DNA of 64,000 nt. Source: JABFRJ01 sp963847145. GTDB lineage: Bacteria > Pseudomonadota > Alphaproteobacteria > Rhizobiales > Hyphomicrobiaceae. A model generated the notes under the pieces. The model had not been told where the DNA came from and did no database searches. It worked only from the letters and a program-made list of their open reading frames with translations. Position numbers and translations under genes: made by a program. Location of the stretch: positions 1-64,000 of the forward strand of contig CAWJYN010000003.1 of assembly GCA_963847145.1 (NCBI GenBank), in the 5' to 3' direction. Positions 36,389 through 44,782 of the stretch are shown piece after piece; positions within the stretch are counted from its first letter, which is position 1, and every line of letters begins with the position of its first letter.

Positions 36389-36605
36389 CAAGGCGTCCGG
36401 GAGGCGTGGCGCGTTGCACCGCGCGGCTGCATGGATTTCCATGCGTGGAGACGTTGGCCACTCGCGCCTGGCTGACGCAAAGCCGGCTGCGAATTGGGGC
36501 GATCATGTGGGAATTCACGCCGATATGATGCTGAGTTGACCGAGCCACCCCTGGCGGTGTGTCTGCGATTTCACTAGGTTCGCGTCATCGGCCAGGAGAG
36601 ACGCC

Positions 36606-37100
36606 ATGATGAACCGCCGCACACTTTCACTTGCAGCCCTGAGCGCTGCGGCGACGAGCCTCGGGCTTGCAAGCCGCAGTGTGGCCGGGACCAAGAAGGA
36701 GACCTTCCGCGTGACCAAGACCCCTGAAGAGTGGAAGAAGGCCCTGACACCCGAGCAGTTCTATGTGTTGCGCGAGCATGGCACAGAGCGTGCCGGTACA
36801 AGCCCGCTCGACAAAATCTATGCGCCCGGCACGTATGCCTGCGCGGGATGCGATCTGCCGGTCTTTGCATCGGAGACGAAGTTCGACAGCGGGACCGGCT
36901 GGCCAAGCTTTTACGCGCCCGTGGACAAGGCGATCGGGACCTCGGTGGATCGCGGCTTCTTCATGACACGGACCGAGGTGCATTGCGCCCAGTGCGGTGG
37001 CCATCTGGGGCATGTGTTTGACGACGGCCCCAAACCGACCGGCAAGCGGTACTGCATGAACGGCGTGGCGATGAAGTTTATTCCAAAGGCGACGGGTTGA
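36606..37100 (+). CDS. msrB: Exported methionine-(R)-sulfoxide reductase MsrB
   Basis: Reduces the R epimer of methionine sulfoxide in proteins. The catalytic Cys is in RYCMNGVAMKF, and the structural zinc is held by CAGC and CAQC. The N-terminus MMNRRTLSLAALSAAATSLG carries a twin-arginine pattern and hydrophobic stretch ending ASRSVAG, so the enzyme is probably exported to the periplasm by Tat. It is 164 residues including the signal. ATG 36606 follows AGGAGAG. msrA follows 53 bp later, and an ECF sigma/anti-sigma pair comes next. Confidence 0.93.
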   Translation: MMNRRTLSLAALSAAATSLGLASRSVAGTKKETFRVTKTPEEWKKALTPEQFYVLREHGTERAGTSPLDKIYAPGTYACAGCDLPVFASETKFDSGTGWPSFYAPVDKAIGTSVDRGFFMTRTEVHCAQCGGHLGHVFDDGPKPTGKRYCMNGVAMKFIPKATG

Positions 37101-37153
37101 GCTGGCAGCGGAGAAACCCGCCGCTAGGCTGACATTGCCGTTCACTGCAAAGG

Positions 37154-37825
37154 TTGCACATGCCGTTTTCCCACCCGCGCCGCACGCACCGCAGCACAGC
37201 AGCGATCGGGGCCTTCGTTGCGGCGCTTGTTTGGTGCTTGGCGCCGGTAAGCGTTGGGCGCGCGCAAACCGCGACAGTGCTGGAGACGGCGACGTTCGCG
37301 GGCGGGTGCTTCTGGTGCACGGAGGCGGACTTCCAAAAGGTAGATGGCGTTACCGAAGTCGTTTCCGGGTTCATTGGCGGCAAGACACCGAACCCGACGT
37401 ACCGGCAGGTGACGAGCGGTGGCACGGGGCATACCGAAGCAGTGCAGTTCAAGTTTGATCCTAAAAAGGTCAGCTACGAGCGGCTGGTGTATATCTTCTG
37501 GCGGACGATTGATCCGCTGGACGGCAACGGGCAATTCTGTGATCGCGGCGACAGCTACCGGCCGGCGATTTTCGCGCATTCCGATGCGCAAGCGAAGATC
37601 GCGCGTGAGAGCAAGGCCGCCTTGGATGCCAGCGGCCGCTTCAAGCAAAAGATTGCAGCAGAAATTCAAGTGGCGGGGCCGTTCACAGCCGCCGAAGCCT
37701 ATCACCAAAACTTTCATGTCAAAGATCCGGGCCGCTATTACAGCTATCGTGCCGGCTGCGGTCGCGATGCACGCCTGAAGGCTCTGTGGGGCGCCGAGGC
37801 TGGGGGCAAAGTGCTGGGGCAGTAG
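37154..37825 (+). CDS. msrA: Exported methionine-(S)-sulfoxide reductase MsrA
   Basis: Reduces the S epimer of methionine sulfoxide. The active-site motif is GGCFWCTEADFQ, and later blocks are VVSGFIGGKTPNPTYRQVTS, TGHTEAVQFKFDPKKVSYE and AYHQNF. An N-terminal signal sequence (STAAIGAFVAALVWCLAPVS, then RAQ) indicates export. ATG 37160 is an alternative start two codons in. The 223-residue product complements the exported MsrB next to it, so both epimers can be repaired outside the cytoplasm. Confidence 0.93.
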   Translation: MHMPFSHPRRTHRSTAAIGAFVAALVWCLAPVSVGRAQTATVLETATFAGGCFWCTEADFQKVDGVTEVVSGFIGGKTPNPTYRQVTSGGTGHTEAVQFKFDPKKVSYERLVYIFWRTIDPLDGNGQFCDRGDSYRPAIFAHSDAQAKIARESKAALDASGRFKQKIAAEIQVAGPFTAAEAYHQNFHVKDPGRYYSYRAGCGRDARLKALWGAEAGGKVLGQ

Positions 37826-37943
37826 CCCGGCGCATCGCTCTAAAAAATGGGCGATGCAACCCCCCATGCGGCGGCGCATCGCTCCAACGCCGTAAAGTGA
37901 CGTCAAGCGGGCGCACCGCTTGCCGACACCCCGTACGCGCAAT

Positions 37944-37971
37944 GGAACGCAAAGTTTCACGCTGGCGATAA
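37944..37971 (+). promoter_or_regulatory. Possible ECF-type promoter of the sigma/anti-sigma operon
   Basis: GGAAC at 37944-37948 is followed after 17 bp by CGATAA, the pattern of an ECF promoter (GGAAC with CG-T/A at -10). It lies about 150 bp before the sigma gene, which would allow autoregulation. Confidence 0.35.
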
Positions 37972-38119
37972 AAAAATATTTGCTGTCTCCCGAGGCCAGG
38001 TGCGCCTTCATCAGGGCCGTTCCCTGTGTATATTGCGTCTACGACATGCTGCATGGGGCTGAAAGCCGCCGTGTGCGCCCGCCCTGCGTTCCGACGCTTT
38101 GGACCTCTTTTGCTCGTTC

Positions 38120-38668
38120 ATGCAAACCACGCCGGCCGATCTTGTCCAATATCTCAACCGGGTGGCGCTCGGTGATCGCGCTGCGTTTCGCGACCTCTAT
38201 TCGGCGACCTCAGCGAAACTTTATGGTGTGGTGCTGCGTATCCTTAAGCGGAGAGACTTGGCAGACGAAGTGATGCAAGAGGCCTACGTGCGGATTTGGA
38301 ACAATGCCGGGTCGTTTGACCCGTCGCGGGCGTCGGCCATCACTTGGATGGTGACGATCGCGCGCAACCGGGCGTTGGACGAGGTGCGCAAGGTCCAGCC
38401 GATTTCGTTGGAGCAGGTGCCGGGCGCACAGGAAATCAGAGATCCGCAGATGCTGGTATCCGAGACAATGGAGCGATCAGCAGACCAGGCACGGCTGCAA
38501 TCGTGCCTTGATGCGCTGGAACCGCAACGCCGTGAAATCGTGATGCTCGCCTATCTGGAAGGCATGTCGCGGGAGGATCTGGGCCAGCGCTTTGGCCATC
38601 CGACGGCGACGATCAAGACCTGGCTGCACCGCAGCCTGAAGCAACTCAAAACCTGTTTGACGTCATGA
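38120..38668 (+). CDS. ECF-family RNA polymerase sigma factor
   Basis: A 182-residue sigma-70 family protein with region 2 (FRDLYSATSAKLYGVVLRIL, DEVMQEAYVRIWNNAGSFD, ITWMVTIARNRALDEVR) and region 4 (REIVMLAYLEGMSREDLGQR, IKTWLHRSLKQLK). No region 1 or long region 3. ATG 38120 (MQTTPADLV) is preferred to 38099. It overlaps the anti-sigma gene by four bases (ATGA), the usual coupling that keeps the pair balanced. The neighbours (exported Msr enzymes, secreted proteins) suggest an envelope or oxidative stress response. Confidence 0.92.
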   Translation: MQTTPADLVQYLNRVALGDRAAFRDLYSATSAKLYGVVLRILKRRDLADEVMQEAYVRIWNNAGSFDPSRASAITWMVTIARNRALDEVRKVQPISLEQVPGAQEIRDPQMLVSETMERSADQARLQSCLDALEPQRREIVMLAYLEGMSREDLGQRFGHPTATIKTWLHRSLKQLKTCLTS

Positions 38669-39381
38669 GCACGCCTGACGACATCGATGCGCTGGCCGGC
38701 GAGTACGTTCTTGGAACGCTCGATCCGGCGGAGCGCGCCGAAGTTGCGGCCCGGCGGCAACGCGAGAGAGTGCTGGACGGCGCTATCGTTGACTGGGAGC
38801 GGCGGCTGGCGCCGCTGCAGGGGGCGGTGGCCGCGCTGCCGGTGCCACCCGATCTGCTGCAGCGGATCGAACGGCGGATCGATGCCGCGGCGAGGGGAAG
38901 CCCAGCGATTGCAGAGTTGGCGGCCTTGCGGCGCGGTGTTGCACGGTGGCGCCGTGCGGCGATTACTGCGTCCGCCGTTGCTGCATCGGCGCTGCTGGTC
39001 GTAGGGCTGCGCGAGACGGTGCTGCGCGATGAGCCGCAGACGTATGTGGCGGTGTTCGCTAAGGACGACATTCTGCCGGCGTTTTATCTGACCATCGACC
39101 TCAAAAGCCGTGCGTTGACGTTGCGGCCGGTTGGCGCCGAGCGGCAGCCGGGGAAGACGTATCAGATGTGGATTGCTTCCGATTTGCTCGGGCCGGCCCC
39201 CCAGTCGCTCGGCTTGGTTGAGGACACGTTGGCGCCGACGCGGAAGTCGCTCACCGGTTTCGACCGGAGCCTGTTGCAAAAGGCAACGTTCGGCGTCAGC
39301 CTTGAGCCGGCTGGCGGCTCGCCGACCGGACGGCCGACGGCGCCGGCGCTGCACGGCAAGTTGCTGCCGGCGGTGAACTAG
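38665..39381 (+). CDS. RskA-like membrane anti-sigma factor
   Basis: A 238-residue protein: an N-terminal cytoplasmic anti-sigma domain (DIDALAGEYVLGTLDPAERA), one membrane helix near residues 93-113 (AAITASAVAASALLVVGL) and a C-terminal RskA domain (YQMWIASDLLGPAPQSLGLV, then SLEPAGGSPTGRPT). It should hold the coupled sigma factor at the membrane until the periplasmic domain senses a signal or is cleaved. No zinc-binding HxxxCxxC motif is seen. Confidence 0.88.
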   Translation: MSTPDDIDALAGEYVLGTLDPAERAEVAARRQRERVLDGAIVDWERRLAPLQGAVAALPVPPDLLQRIERRIDAAARGSPAIAELAALRRGVARWRRAAITASAVAASALLVVGLRETVLRDEPQTYVAVFAKDDILPAFYLTIDLKSRALTLRPVGAERQPGKTYQMWIASDLLGPAPQSLGLVEDTLAPTRKSLTGFDRSLLQKATFGVSLEPAGGSPTGRPTAPALHGKLLPAVN

Positions 39382-39484
39382 ATTTGCCGCCGTTGTTGTA
39401 AGGCGACGGTGATGTGGCCACAAAATCGTCACCGATGATGCCTCTTGCTTTTGCTTCGCGCATCAAAGCCGGGGGGAAGACTGT

Positions 39485-40438
39485 GTGCGGATAAGCACGT
39501 TTTTGCTGGCACACTCGGTGGGCGCGTTGTGCGCACTCGCCGCGCTCGCGCAGCAAGCGGCTGCGCAGCCCCGCGCCCCTGGCACAGTCGGTGTTCCCGA
39601 GTTGCTGGGCCGTGAGTTGATATTTGCCGTTGCCTATGACCAAGCGGGTGGCACTGGATCTGCGTCGACGATGGAAATTGGACGTGTCGAGTTCCGAGCC
39701 GATCAGACCTTCCGCACAACCCGCTTTGTTTTCGAACCCAATCGCAACCCGCAACCCGTGCTCGGTGCCCGCCTAGAGCCCTATTCGGGCAACGGCTGCG
39801 TCAGTCAACGACTTCGCATCCCTGCGTATCAACGGAGCGACGAATTTCAAGGTACTTGGGTGCTTGCTGACGACGAATTGGTGTTGTCGACGCGGGACGG
39901 AAAAGACCAGCCTGTGCAGCAGGCGTGGCGACTAGCGAAAATGGATAAGAAGCGATTTGCGCTGGCGTCGCTCAGCGGACACGCGGCAGCGTCGTTTCAC
40001 GGGTATGCCTATGTGTCGGAACGTATAACGGCGGTGCCGCCGGTGAAGGCAGCCGTCAAGCTGCAGACGGTTTACGCCGGCGAAATTCAACAAAAGGTCA
40101 TGGGGCCGGGTGGGCAGTGGAGAAAGTATCCGTTCGGTATCTCACTCGTCCAGCACCAGAAGCATTCCACGAGCATGTATCGCTATTACTATACCGGTAC
40201 CGGTGGCAAAACCTATGGCTTTTCAACGCTGACGTTCAACGCTTTTCGGTACAGCCGGGACATTTTCCTGCACACCTTCGGCACAGATTTCAACAAGAAC
40301 GGGTGCTTTGACGATGCCGGGCACTCGTCGCTGTATTGGGGCGCCGAAGATGACAAAGGGACGGTCCGCGGTGCCGTTTTGGTTGAACAGAGTTACGGCG
40401 TTACCGGGGCCATCATTTCAGTCGGCCAGGTCGACTAG
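39485..40438 (+). CDS. Secreted protein of unknown function
   Basis: GTG 39485 opens a 317-residue protein with a signal peptide (MRISTFLLAHSVGALCALAA, cleavage after AAAQP). I do not recognise a domain. Two Cys residues (GNGCVSQRL and KNGCFDDAG) could pair in the periplasm. The central part is rich in Tyr and aromatic strands (STSMYRYYYTGTGGKTYGFS). It follows the anti-sigma gene by 103 bp in the same direction and may be a regulon member. Confidence 0.6.
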   Translation: MRISTFLLAHSVGALCALAALAQQAAAQPRAPGTVGVPELLGRELIFAVAYDQAGGTGSASTMEIGRVEFRADQTFRTTRFVFEPNRNPQPVLGARLEPYSGNGCVSQRLRIPAYQRSDEFQGTWVLADDELVLSTRDGKDQPVQQAWRLAKMDKKRFALASLSGHAAASFHGYAYVSERITAVPPVKAAVKLQTVYAGEIQQKVMGPGGQWRKYPFGISLVQHQKHSTSMYRYYYTGTGGKTYGFSTLTFNAFRYSRDIFLHTFGTDFNKNGCFDDAGHSSLYWGAEDDKGTVRGAVLVEQSYGVTGAIISVGQVD

Positions 40439-40477
40439 GGTCGTTCCGCTCTTGTTGGCATCGAGGAACGACCCTAG
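40435..40477 (+). terminator. Terminator after the secreted-protein gene
   Basis: A perfect 13-bp stem (CTAGGGTCGTTCC and complement) overlaps the stop codon and is followed by CACTTTGTTTTG. It should separate this gene from the DUF4394 gene downstream. Confidence 0.7.
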
Positions 40478-40641
40478 CACTTTGTTTTGTCGTGCTTCTT
40501 TCGGGAAAACCGCTGCACACTTTTCCCGGAAGCACTCTAAGTCCCATGCAAATATCCAAGCCGCTGCTGAAACCCTCGCTCGTTGCGCCCGTATCTCCCA
40601 TGAGCTCGCTCAAGGAGCTTCAAACCATTTGGGAGAACATC

Positions 40642-41436
40642 ATGCGTATTTCAACACTCGCGACTTTTGCGGCCCTTTCAATGAGCGTGTCGGTGGCGGC
40701 GCTGAGCGCGACGCAGGTCAACGCAGCAACGGTGGCCGGCCTCAAAGATGGCAAAACCATTGTCTGGATCGATACGGATCAAAAAAAGGTCACGGGGTCG
40801 GTCAATTTGGCGGATAACGCCACACTGGTTGGCTTCGACGTGCGGCCATCTGACGGCAAGCTCTATGGTGTGACGCCGGAAGGCGTGATCGCCATCGTCG
40901 ATCCGAAGACGGGCAAATGGGAAAAGAAGAGCCAGTTGAGCGAGAAGCTGCCGGCGGGCGCGATGATCACCATCGATTTCAACCCGGTGGCTGATCGCAT
41001 GCGCATTTTGACCAGTACCGGGATGAGCCTGCGCGTCAACGTCGATGACGGCAAGGCGACGGTGGATGGCTCGCTCAAGTATGCGGAAACTGACGCGAAC
41101 AAGGGCAAGGCGCCGAAGGTGACGGCGGCGGGCTACTCGAACAGTTTCGCTGGCACCAAAGAGACGGCGCTCTACGACATCGATGCGATGAACGGCATGC
41201 TGCTGAAGCAGGCGCCGCCCAATGACGGGATCATCTCCGTGATCGGCGCGCTTGGCGTGAAGGTCGATGGGCCGATCGCATTTGACGTGTGGTCGGATGG
41301 CAAAGGCGCAAACGTCGGCTGGCTGCTGGCCGGCGGGGCGTTGCACACGGTTGACCTGGCGACAGGCGCGGCGAAGCCCATTGGTGCGATTGCCGGCGCC
41401 ACCGGCACGATCACCGACATTGCCATCCTTCCCTGA
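40642..41436 (+). CDS. DUF4394-domain secreted protein
   Basis: A 264-residue protein with a signal peptide (MRISTLATFAALSMSVSVAA) and a DUF4394 beta-propeller-like domain (TLVGFDVRPSDGKLYGVTPE, ITIDFNPVADRMRILTSTG, SLRVNVDDGKATVDGSL, ALYDIDAMNGMLL). The function of the family is unknown. ATG 40642 has GGGAGA upstream and is preferred over 40492. I recall DUF4394 genes near ECF sigma/anti-sigma pairs in other alphaproteobacteria, so it may belong to that regulon. Confidence 0.85.
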   Translation: MRISTLATFAALSMSVSVAALSATQVNAATVAGLKDGKTIVWIDTDQKKVTGSVNLADNATLVGFDVRPSDGKLYGVTPEGVIAIVDPKTGKWEKKSQLSEKLPAGAMITIDFNPVADRMRILTSTGMSLRVNVDDGKATVDGSLKYAETDANKGKAPKVTAAGYSNSFAGTKETALYDIDAMNGMLLKQAPPNDGIISVIGALGVKVDGPIAFDVWSDGKGANVGWLLAGGALHTVDLATGAAKPIGAIAGATGTITDIAILP

Positions 41437-41476
41437 CGTCGTCTCTCAGACGTAGACCTGTCTGAGCCGATGGAAG

Positions 41477-41506
41477 GCGTGGGGGCCACCCCCGAGGTCC
41501 CCACGC
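41477..41506 (+). terminator. Terminator after the DUF4394 gene
   Basis: Stem GCGTGGGG/CCCCACGC with a 14-nt loop, followed by TTACTTTGTTTT. Confidence 0.65.
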
Positions 41507-41630
41507 TTACTTTGTTTTGCGGCTTGCATGGGATCTGCACCGCCGGGTGCTGGTCAGATGGGCGGCGGCCGGTTAGCTTTGACGTGCCTGGGGCGGCCGT
41601 TTCCGCTCTGGCATTCAGAGCGAGGCGAGC

Positions 41631-41984
41631 ATGTTGCCGAAACTGGTGTTGACGGTTCTGCAGGTGGCGATCGGCTGGAATTATGGGCCGCAGCTTCGCG
41701 CACTCGTCTCGCTGCCGATCGGCGGGCTTGATATCTTTCTCACAGCCGTGATCATGGCGGTGCTGGTCTGGTTGGCCGGGCACGTCGGTGGATTGGTGCT
41801 GAAGGATACACCGCCGCCATCAACTGCGACATTGACCGCGTGTCTCGTGCTGGCATTGGCAGGCGCCGCGCTGACGCTTATTCCCCAGGTGCCACAGTTC
41901 GTGAATGGATTGCTGCGCGGCGGAATTCCGCCACGCCTCTATCCGTTGATTGGTGCTGTGATTGGCTATCTCGTGCGCCGCTGA
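41631..41984 (+). CDS. Small integral membrane protein, unknown function
   Basis: 117 residues with three to four hydrophobic helices (LVLTVLQVAIGWNYG; GLDIFLTAVIMAVLVWLAGH; LTACLVLALAGAALTLIP; LYPLIGAVIGYLV). The GTG-free ATG start has GAGCGAGGCG upstream. No charged catalytic motifs. I do not recognise the family, though hydrophobic proteins of this size and layout occur widely in Rhizobiales. No operon partner is evident. Confidence 0.6.
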   Translation: MLPKLVLTVLQVAIGWNYGPQLRALVSLPIGGLDIFLTAVIMAVLVWLAGHVGGLVLKDTPPPSTATLTACLVLALAGAALTLIPQVPQFVNGLLRGGIPPRLYPLIGAVIGYLVRR

Positions 41985-42403
41985 GGCGGCGGCTGTCAGA
42001 TGAGTTTCAGCACCACGGCTGCGATAAACGCAAAAGTCGCGGCTGCTGCGATCAGATGCAATGCCGGCAGCGCAGACACTTGCTTCTGGTAGCCAGATTG
42101 GCTGCGGACAGAGTGGGTTGTCGGTCGCACGGTCGTCGGGGTCAAAGTTGGAACTCCAGCTTGAGCAGTTTCCGGCGGACTGAATACGCGATCTGAATAG
42201 CCCCTGAGCAGCGAAGGGGTGGCAGAGCCGCAACAACAAAACAAGAAAAAAGGGTGCTGCGATGCAGCGTGAGATTTTTGCATTTTGTTGTATCAATATA
42301 TAAATCAGAGCGTTGCTATATCGAACTAAGTTCACATCTTGTGTATGACCGAGGCAACCCAGGCATGATGGCACCCGCTTTGGTGGGCGGGTTGTCAACC
42401 GCC
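41985..42403. other. A/T-rich gap with a possible small membrane-protein gene
   Basis: An open minus-strand frame 41996-42283 (95 codons) ends with a good membrane helix (ALHLIAAAATFAFIAAVVLK). Its ATG follows an A/T-rich stretch (42285-42340) that could hold a promoter. The first half is compositionally odd (Cys/Ser rich), so it may be a chance frame or start later. Nothing else is seen. Confidence 0.3.
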
Positions 42404-42871
42404 CTAAGAGAGTTCGAAGAAAGTCAGCTCGACACGATCGGGAAAGCGCGCGCCCGCTGAGATGAAGAGACGCCGTGTCAACCATTGGAACTCTGGCGCG
42501 GCGGTTTCAAAGCGCGGGACGGCGCGGAAGTAGATTTTTGCAGGATCGACAAGCTCGCCGCGGGCCTGAGCGGCGAGCAGATCGGGCGGGCCATCACGAA
42601 GGCCGGTGTTTTCGACGTAGATCAGGGCTTTTGAGGCGGTCTCGATCACGTAACGGGCCTGCAGTTCCAGCACGCCATCACGGCGGATGATCTGATAGTC
42701 GTTGGCGCCGCCGAGCACGCGGCCCGATAGGCGAGCGCCGGTGAAGGTGCCGCCGAGGATGGGAATGACACGACGGCGGCCATGCGGACCCTCGCCGACG
42801 TCGACTGGTGGCGCAACTTCGGCGATCAGCGTGCCAAGGGGGATGAGGGTTGGCGTGGGGAGCGAGGTCAT
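42404..42871 (-). CDS. DUF3237 (UPF0311) family protein
   Basis: A 155-residue protein with the DUF3237 pattern: LGTLIAEVAPPVDVGEGPHG and RRRVIPILGGTFTG, then GGANDYQIIRRDGVLELQAR, YVIETASKALIYVENTGLRD and YFRAVPRFETAAPEFQWL. A small beta-barrel of unknown role, often near catabolic genes. ATG 42871 is preferred over 42931 because family members begin near MTSLPTPTLIPLG. It lies 56 bp after the TetR gene on the same strand and may be under it. Confidence 0.85.
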   Translation of the reverse strand: MTSLPTPTLIPLGTLIAEVAPPVDVGEGPHGRRRVIPILGGTFTGARLSGRVLGGANDYQIIRRDGVLELQARYVIETASKALIYVENTGLRDGPPDLLAAQARGELVDPAKIYFRAVPRFETAAPEFQWLTRRLFISAGARFPDRVELTFFELS

Positions 42872-42927
42872 GAGCAGGCCCTTGGCAAATTCTGGAGCGC
42901 CCAACCTTACCGCGGCACGTGAACGCG

Positions 42928-43494
42928 TCAACGCGCCCGTGCCACGCTTGGTTTTCGCACCAGCATTGGGAGGATGATGTCGCGGTACTCGGCTGTGCGT
43001 GCGGCGTCAGCGCCCGTGTGCCCCATCATGAAGTGGCCGATGAGTGCGTGGTAAACGAGCCGTGCACGGGCGTGGGCAGCGTCCGGGGCGAAGCCGACGC
43101 CGGCAAACAACGACACGAGGTAGTCGTGCCGCTGGCGGTCGACCTGATCAAGGACCTTGCGTGCTGCAGCATCGTGGCTGGCCCAACCGCGGATGGCGCG
43201 ATCGAGCTTGCCATCGGCATGGCCGACAAGGGTGAAGAGCGTCACTAAACGGGTTTGTGCAGCGCCGCCGTTGGCCTCGACCTGCTCGATGATGTCGCTG
43301 GTTGCGCGCGCTTGCCAGGTTGCCAGCAGCTCGCTGAGCAGTGCCTGCCGGTCCTTGAAGTGCCAGTAGAAGCTGCCTTTGGTGACGCGAAGGGTTTCGG
43401 CCAACGGCTCAACGCGCACGGCCTCGACACCCTGCTGGGCCAAGGCTTTCAGGCCGGCCTTGATCCACTCCGATTTGCCCAGGCGCTTGCTCAT
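42928..43494 (-). CDS. TetR-family repressor
   Basis: 188 residues. The N-terminal HTH is GVEAVRVEPLAETLRVTKGS with FYWHFKDRQALLSELLATW, and the C-terminal ligand/dimer domain ends HALIGHFMMGHTGADAART. ATG 43494 is preferred to 43647. The gene is divergent from a small membrane protein across 93 bp that contain two matching palindromes, so it probably represses both. The ligand is unknown. Confidence 0.92.
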   Translation of the reverse strand: MSKRLGKSEWIKAGLKALAQQGVEAVRVEPLAETLRVTKGSFYWHFKDRQALLSELLATWQARATSDIIEQVEANGGAAQTRLVTLFTLVGHADGKLDRAIRGWASHDAAARKVLDQVDRQRHDYLVSLFAGVGFAPDAAHARARLVYHALIGHFMMGHTGADAARTAEYRDIILPMLVRKPSVARAR

Positions 43495-43500
43495 GGCGCA

Positions 43501-43567
43501 CCATACGGCAGCGTATTGACAACGGCAAGGCGCTCGCTTAACTGGTTCCATACGCAAGCGTATGGAA
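43501..43567. promoter_or_regulatory. Two TetR-type operators in the divergent promoter
   Basis: A strong site at 43546-43567 pairs TTCCATACGC with GCGTATGGAA around AA. A second, imperfect site at 43501-43518 reads CCATACGGCAGCGTATTG, six bases beyond the repressor start. A TTGACA at 43515-43520 faces the membrane-protein gene. Bound repressor would block both directions. Confidence 0.75.
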
Positions 43568-43587
43568 AAACGTTGGAGTGAACCGAG

Positions 43588-43968
43588 ATGACGCACACAA
43601 CCCTCCTGACAGCGGCTGCCCTGGCCTTCGGCATCGGCGTGGTTCACTCGTGGCTGGGGGAGCGCTGGTTAATCGGGCCGCTGCTGGCACCGGGGCGCCG
43701 CCAGGGCCTGCTTGAGAAAAGTGAGTTTGCCCGTCGCGCCCTTCGATTTGCGTGGCATTTGACAACGGTCGCCTGGTGGGGGCCGGCGGCGATGCTGGCC
43801 TGGCTTGCCACTGCGCCACTGGACGGGACTGGCCGCGCGGTGCTGGCGATCACTGCCATGATGTTTCTGATCACCGGCGCCGTGACGCTGGCTGTCTCAC
43901 GCGGGCGGCATCTGGCGTGGCCGGTGTTTCTGGCCATCGCCGGGTTGTCGCTGGCGCCACTGCTTTAG
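43588..43968 (+). CDS. TetR-controlled small membrane protein
   Basis: 126 residues with four hydrophobic helices (LLTAAALAFGIGVVHSWLGE; FAWHLTTVAWWGPAAMLAWL; VLAITAMMFLITGAVTLAVS; VFLAIAGLSLAPLL). His residues in helix starts (GVVHSWLGE, FAWHLTTVAWW) recall small membrane redox or transporter proteins, but no family is certain. It begins 20 bp after the strong palindrome of the divergent TetR operator, so it is the likely main target of that repressor. Confidence 0.7.
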   Translation: MTHTTLLTAAALAFGIGVVHSWLGERWLIGPLLAPGRRQGLLEKSEFARRALRFAWHLTTVAWWGPAAMLAWLATAPLDGTGRAVLAITAMMFLITGAVTLAVSRGRHLAWPVFLAIAGLSLAPLL

Positions 43969-44046
43969 GCGGTAGCGGCGGTTGACAGGTTGGCGCGCGG
44001 CGCAGATAGGCAAAGCGACCGACACTCTGCAGCGCTGGAGACACGC

Positions 44047-44778
44047 ATGTCCGCTCATCCCCTTGCCAAGACCGAGGCGCTCTCGCTGGACGTCGTGAAA
44101 GTTCTGTCGGGCATCACGACGGCGACGATCACGACGATCCTGCTGACCAAGGGACTGCGCAATGTCTGGCTCAGGGGCACGACGCCGCTGTTGCCCGGTC
44201 AGCCGCGGATTGTCGGACGGGCGTTTACGTTGCGCTTTGTGCCGTCGCGCGAAGATCTGGCGACGCCAGAAAGCTGGGCGTCGCCGATCTCGACACGGGC
44301 GGCGATCGAGGCGATGCCGGCGGGTGTGATTGCAGTTGTCGACGCCATGGGCGTGACGGATGCCGGCATCTTCGGCGACATTCTTTGCGCGCGCATGCAG
44401 AAACGGGGCGTCGCGGCGCTGGTCAGTGATGGCGTGGTGCGCGATCTGGCGGGCGTGCTGGGAACGGGATTGCCGGTGTGGTGCCAGGGCGCTGCAGCAC
44501 CAGCGTCGGTCACGAGCCTGACGTTCGTCTCGTGGCAAGAGCCGATCGCGTGCGGCGGAGTGGCGGTGTTCCCCAACGATGTGATCGTGGTGGATGACGA
44601 CGGCGCGGTGCTCATTCCGGCGGCGCTGGTGGATACGGTGATGGCGCTGGCACCTGAGCAGGAGCGCAAGGAAGCCTGGATCATGGCCGAGATCGAGCGC
44701 GGCGTGGCGCTGCCAGGGCTCTATCCGATGAATGCGGAGACCAAGGCGCGGTATGAGAAGGATATCGGGAAGGTTTGA
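44047..44778 (+). CDS. RraA-like / HMG-aldolase family protein
   Basis: 243 residues of the RraA-like fold: IVGRAFTLRFVPSREDLATP, GVIAVVDAMGVTDAGIFGDI, GVAALVSDGVVRDLAGVLGT and DVIVVDDDGAVLIPAALVD. The Arg-Asp of GVVRDLAG and the upstream acidic residues form the metal site of class II aldolase or decarboxylase members. True RNase E regulators are shorter, about 160 residues, so a 4-hydroxy-4-methyl-2-oxoglutarate aldolase-like or oxaloacetate decarboxylase role is more likely. ATG 44047 is chosen over 43990. It is convergent with the cyclase-like gene. Confidence 0.82.
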   Translation: MSAHPLAKTEALSLDVVKVLSGITTATITTILLTKGLRNVWLRGTTPLLPGQPRIVGRAFTLRFVPSREDLATPESWASPISTRAAIEAMPAGVIAVVDAMGVTDAGIFGDILCARMQKRGVAALVSDGVVRDLAGVLGTGLPVWCQGAAAPASVTSLTFVSWQEPIACGGVAVFPNDVIVVDDDGAVLIPAALVDTVMALAPEQERKEAWIMAEIERGVALPGLYPMNAETKARYEKDIGKV

Positions 44779-44782
44779 CGTC

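Noticed and set aside
42254..42460. Small + strand frame near the DUF3237 gene end
   Set aside because: No recognisable domain; it overlaps the convergent DUF3237 gene and lies in an A/T-rich spacer.
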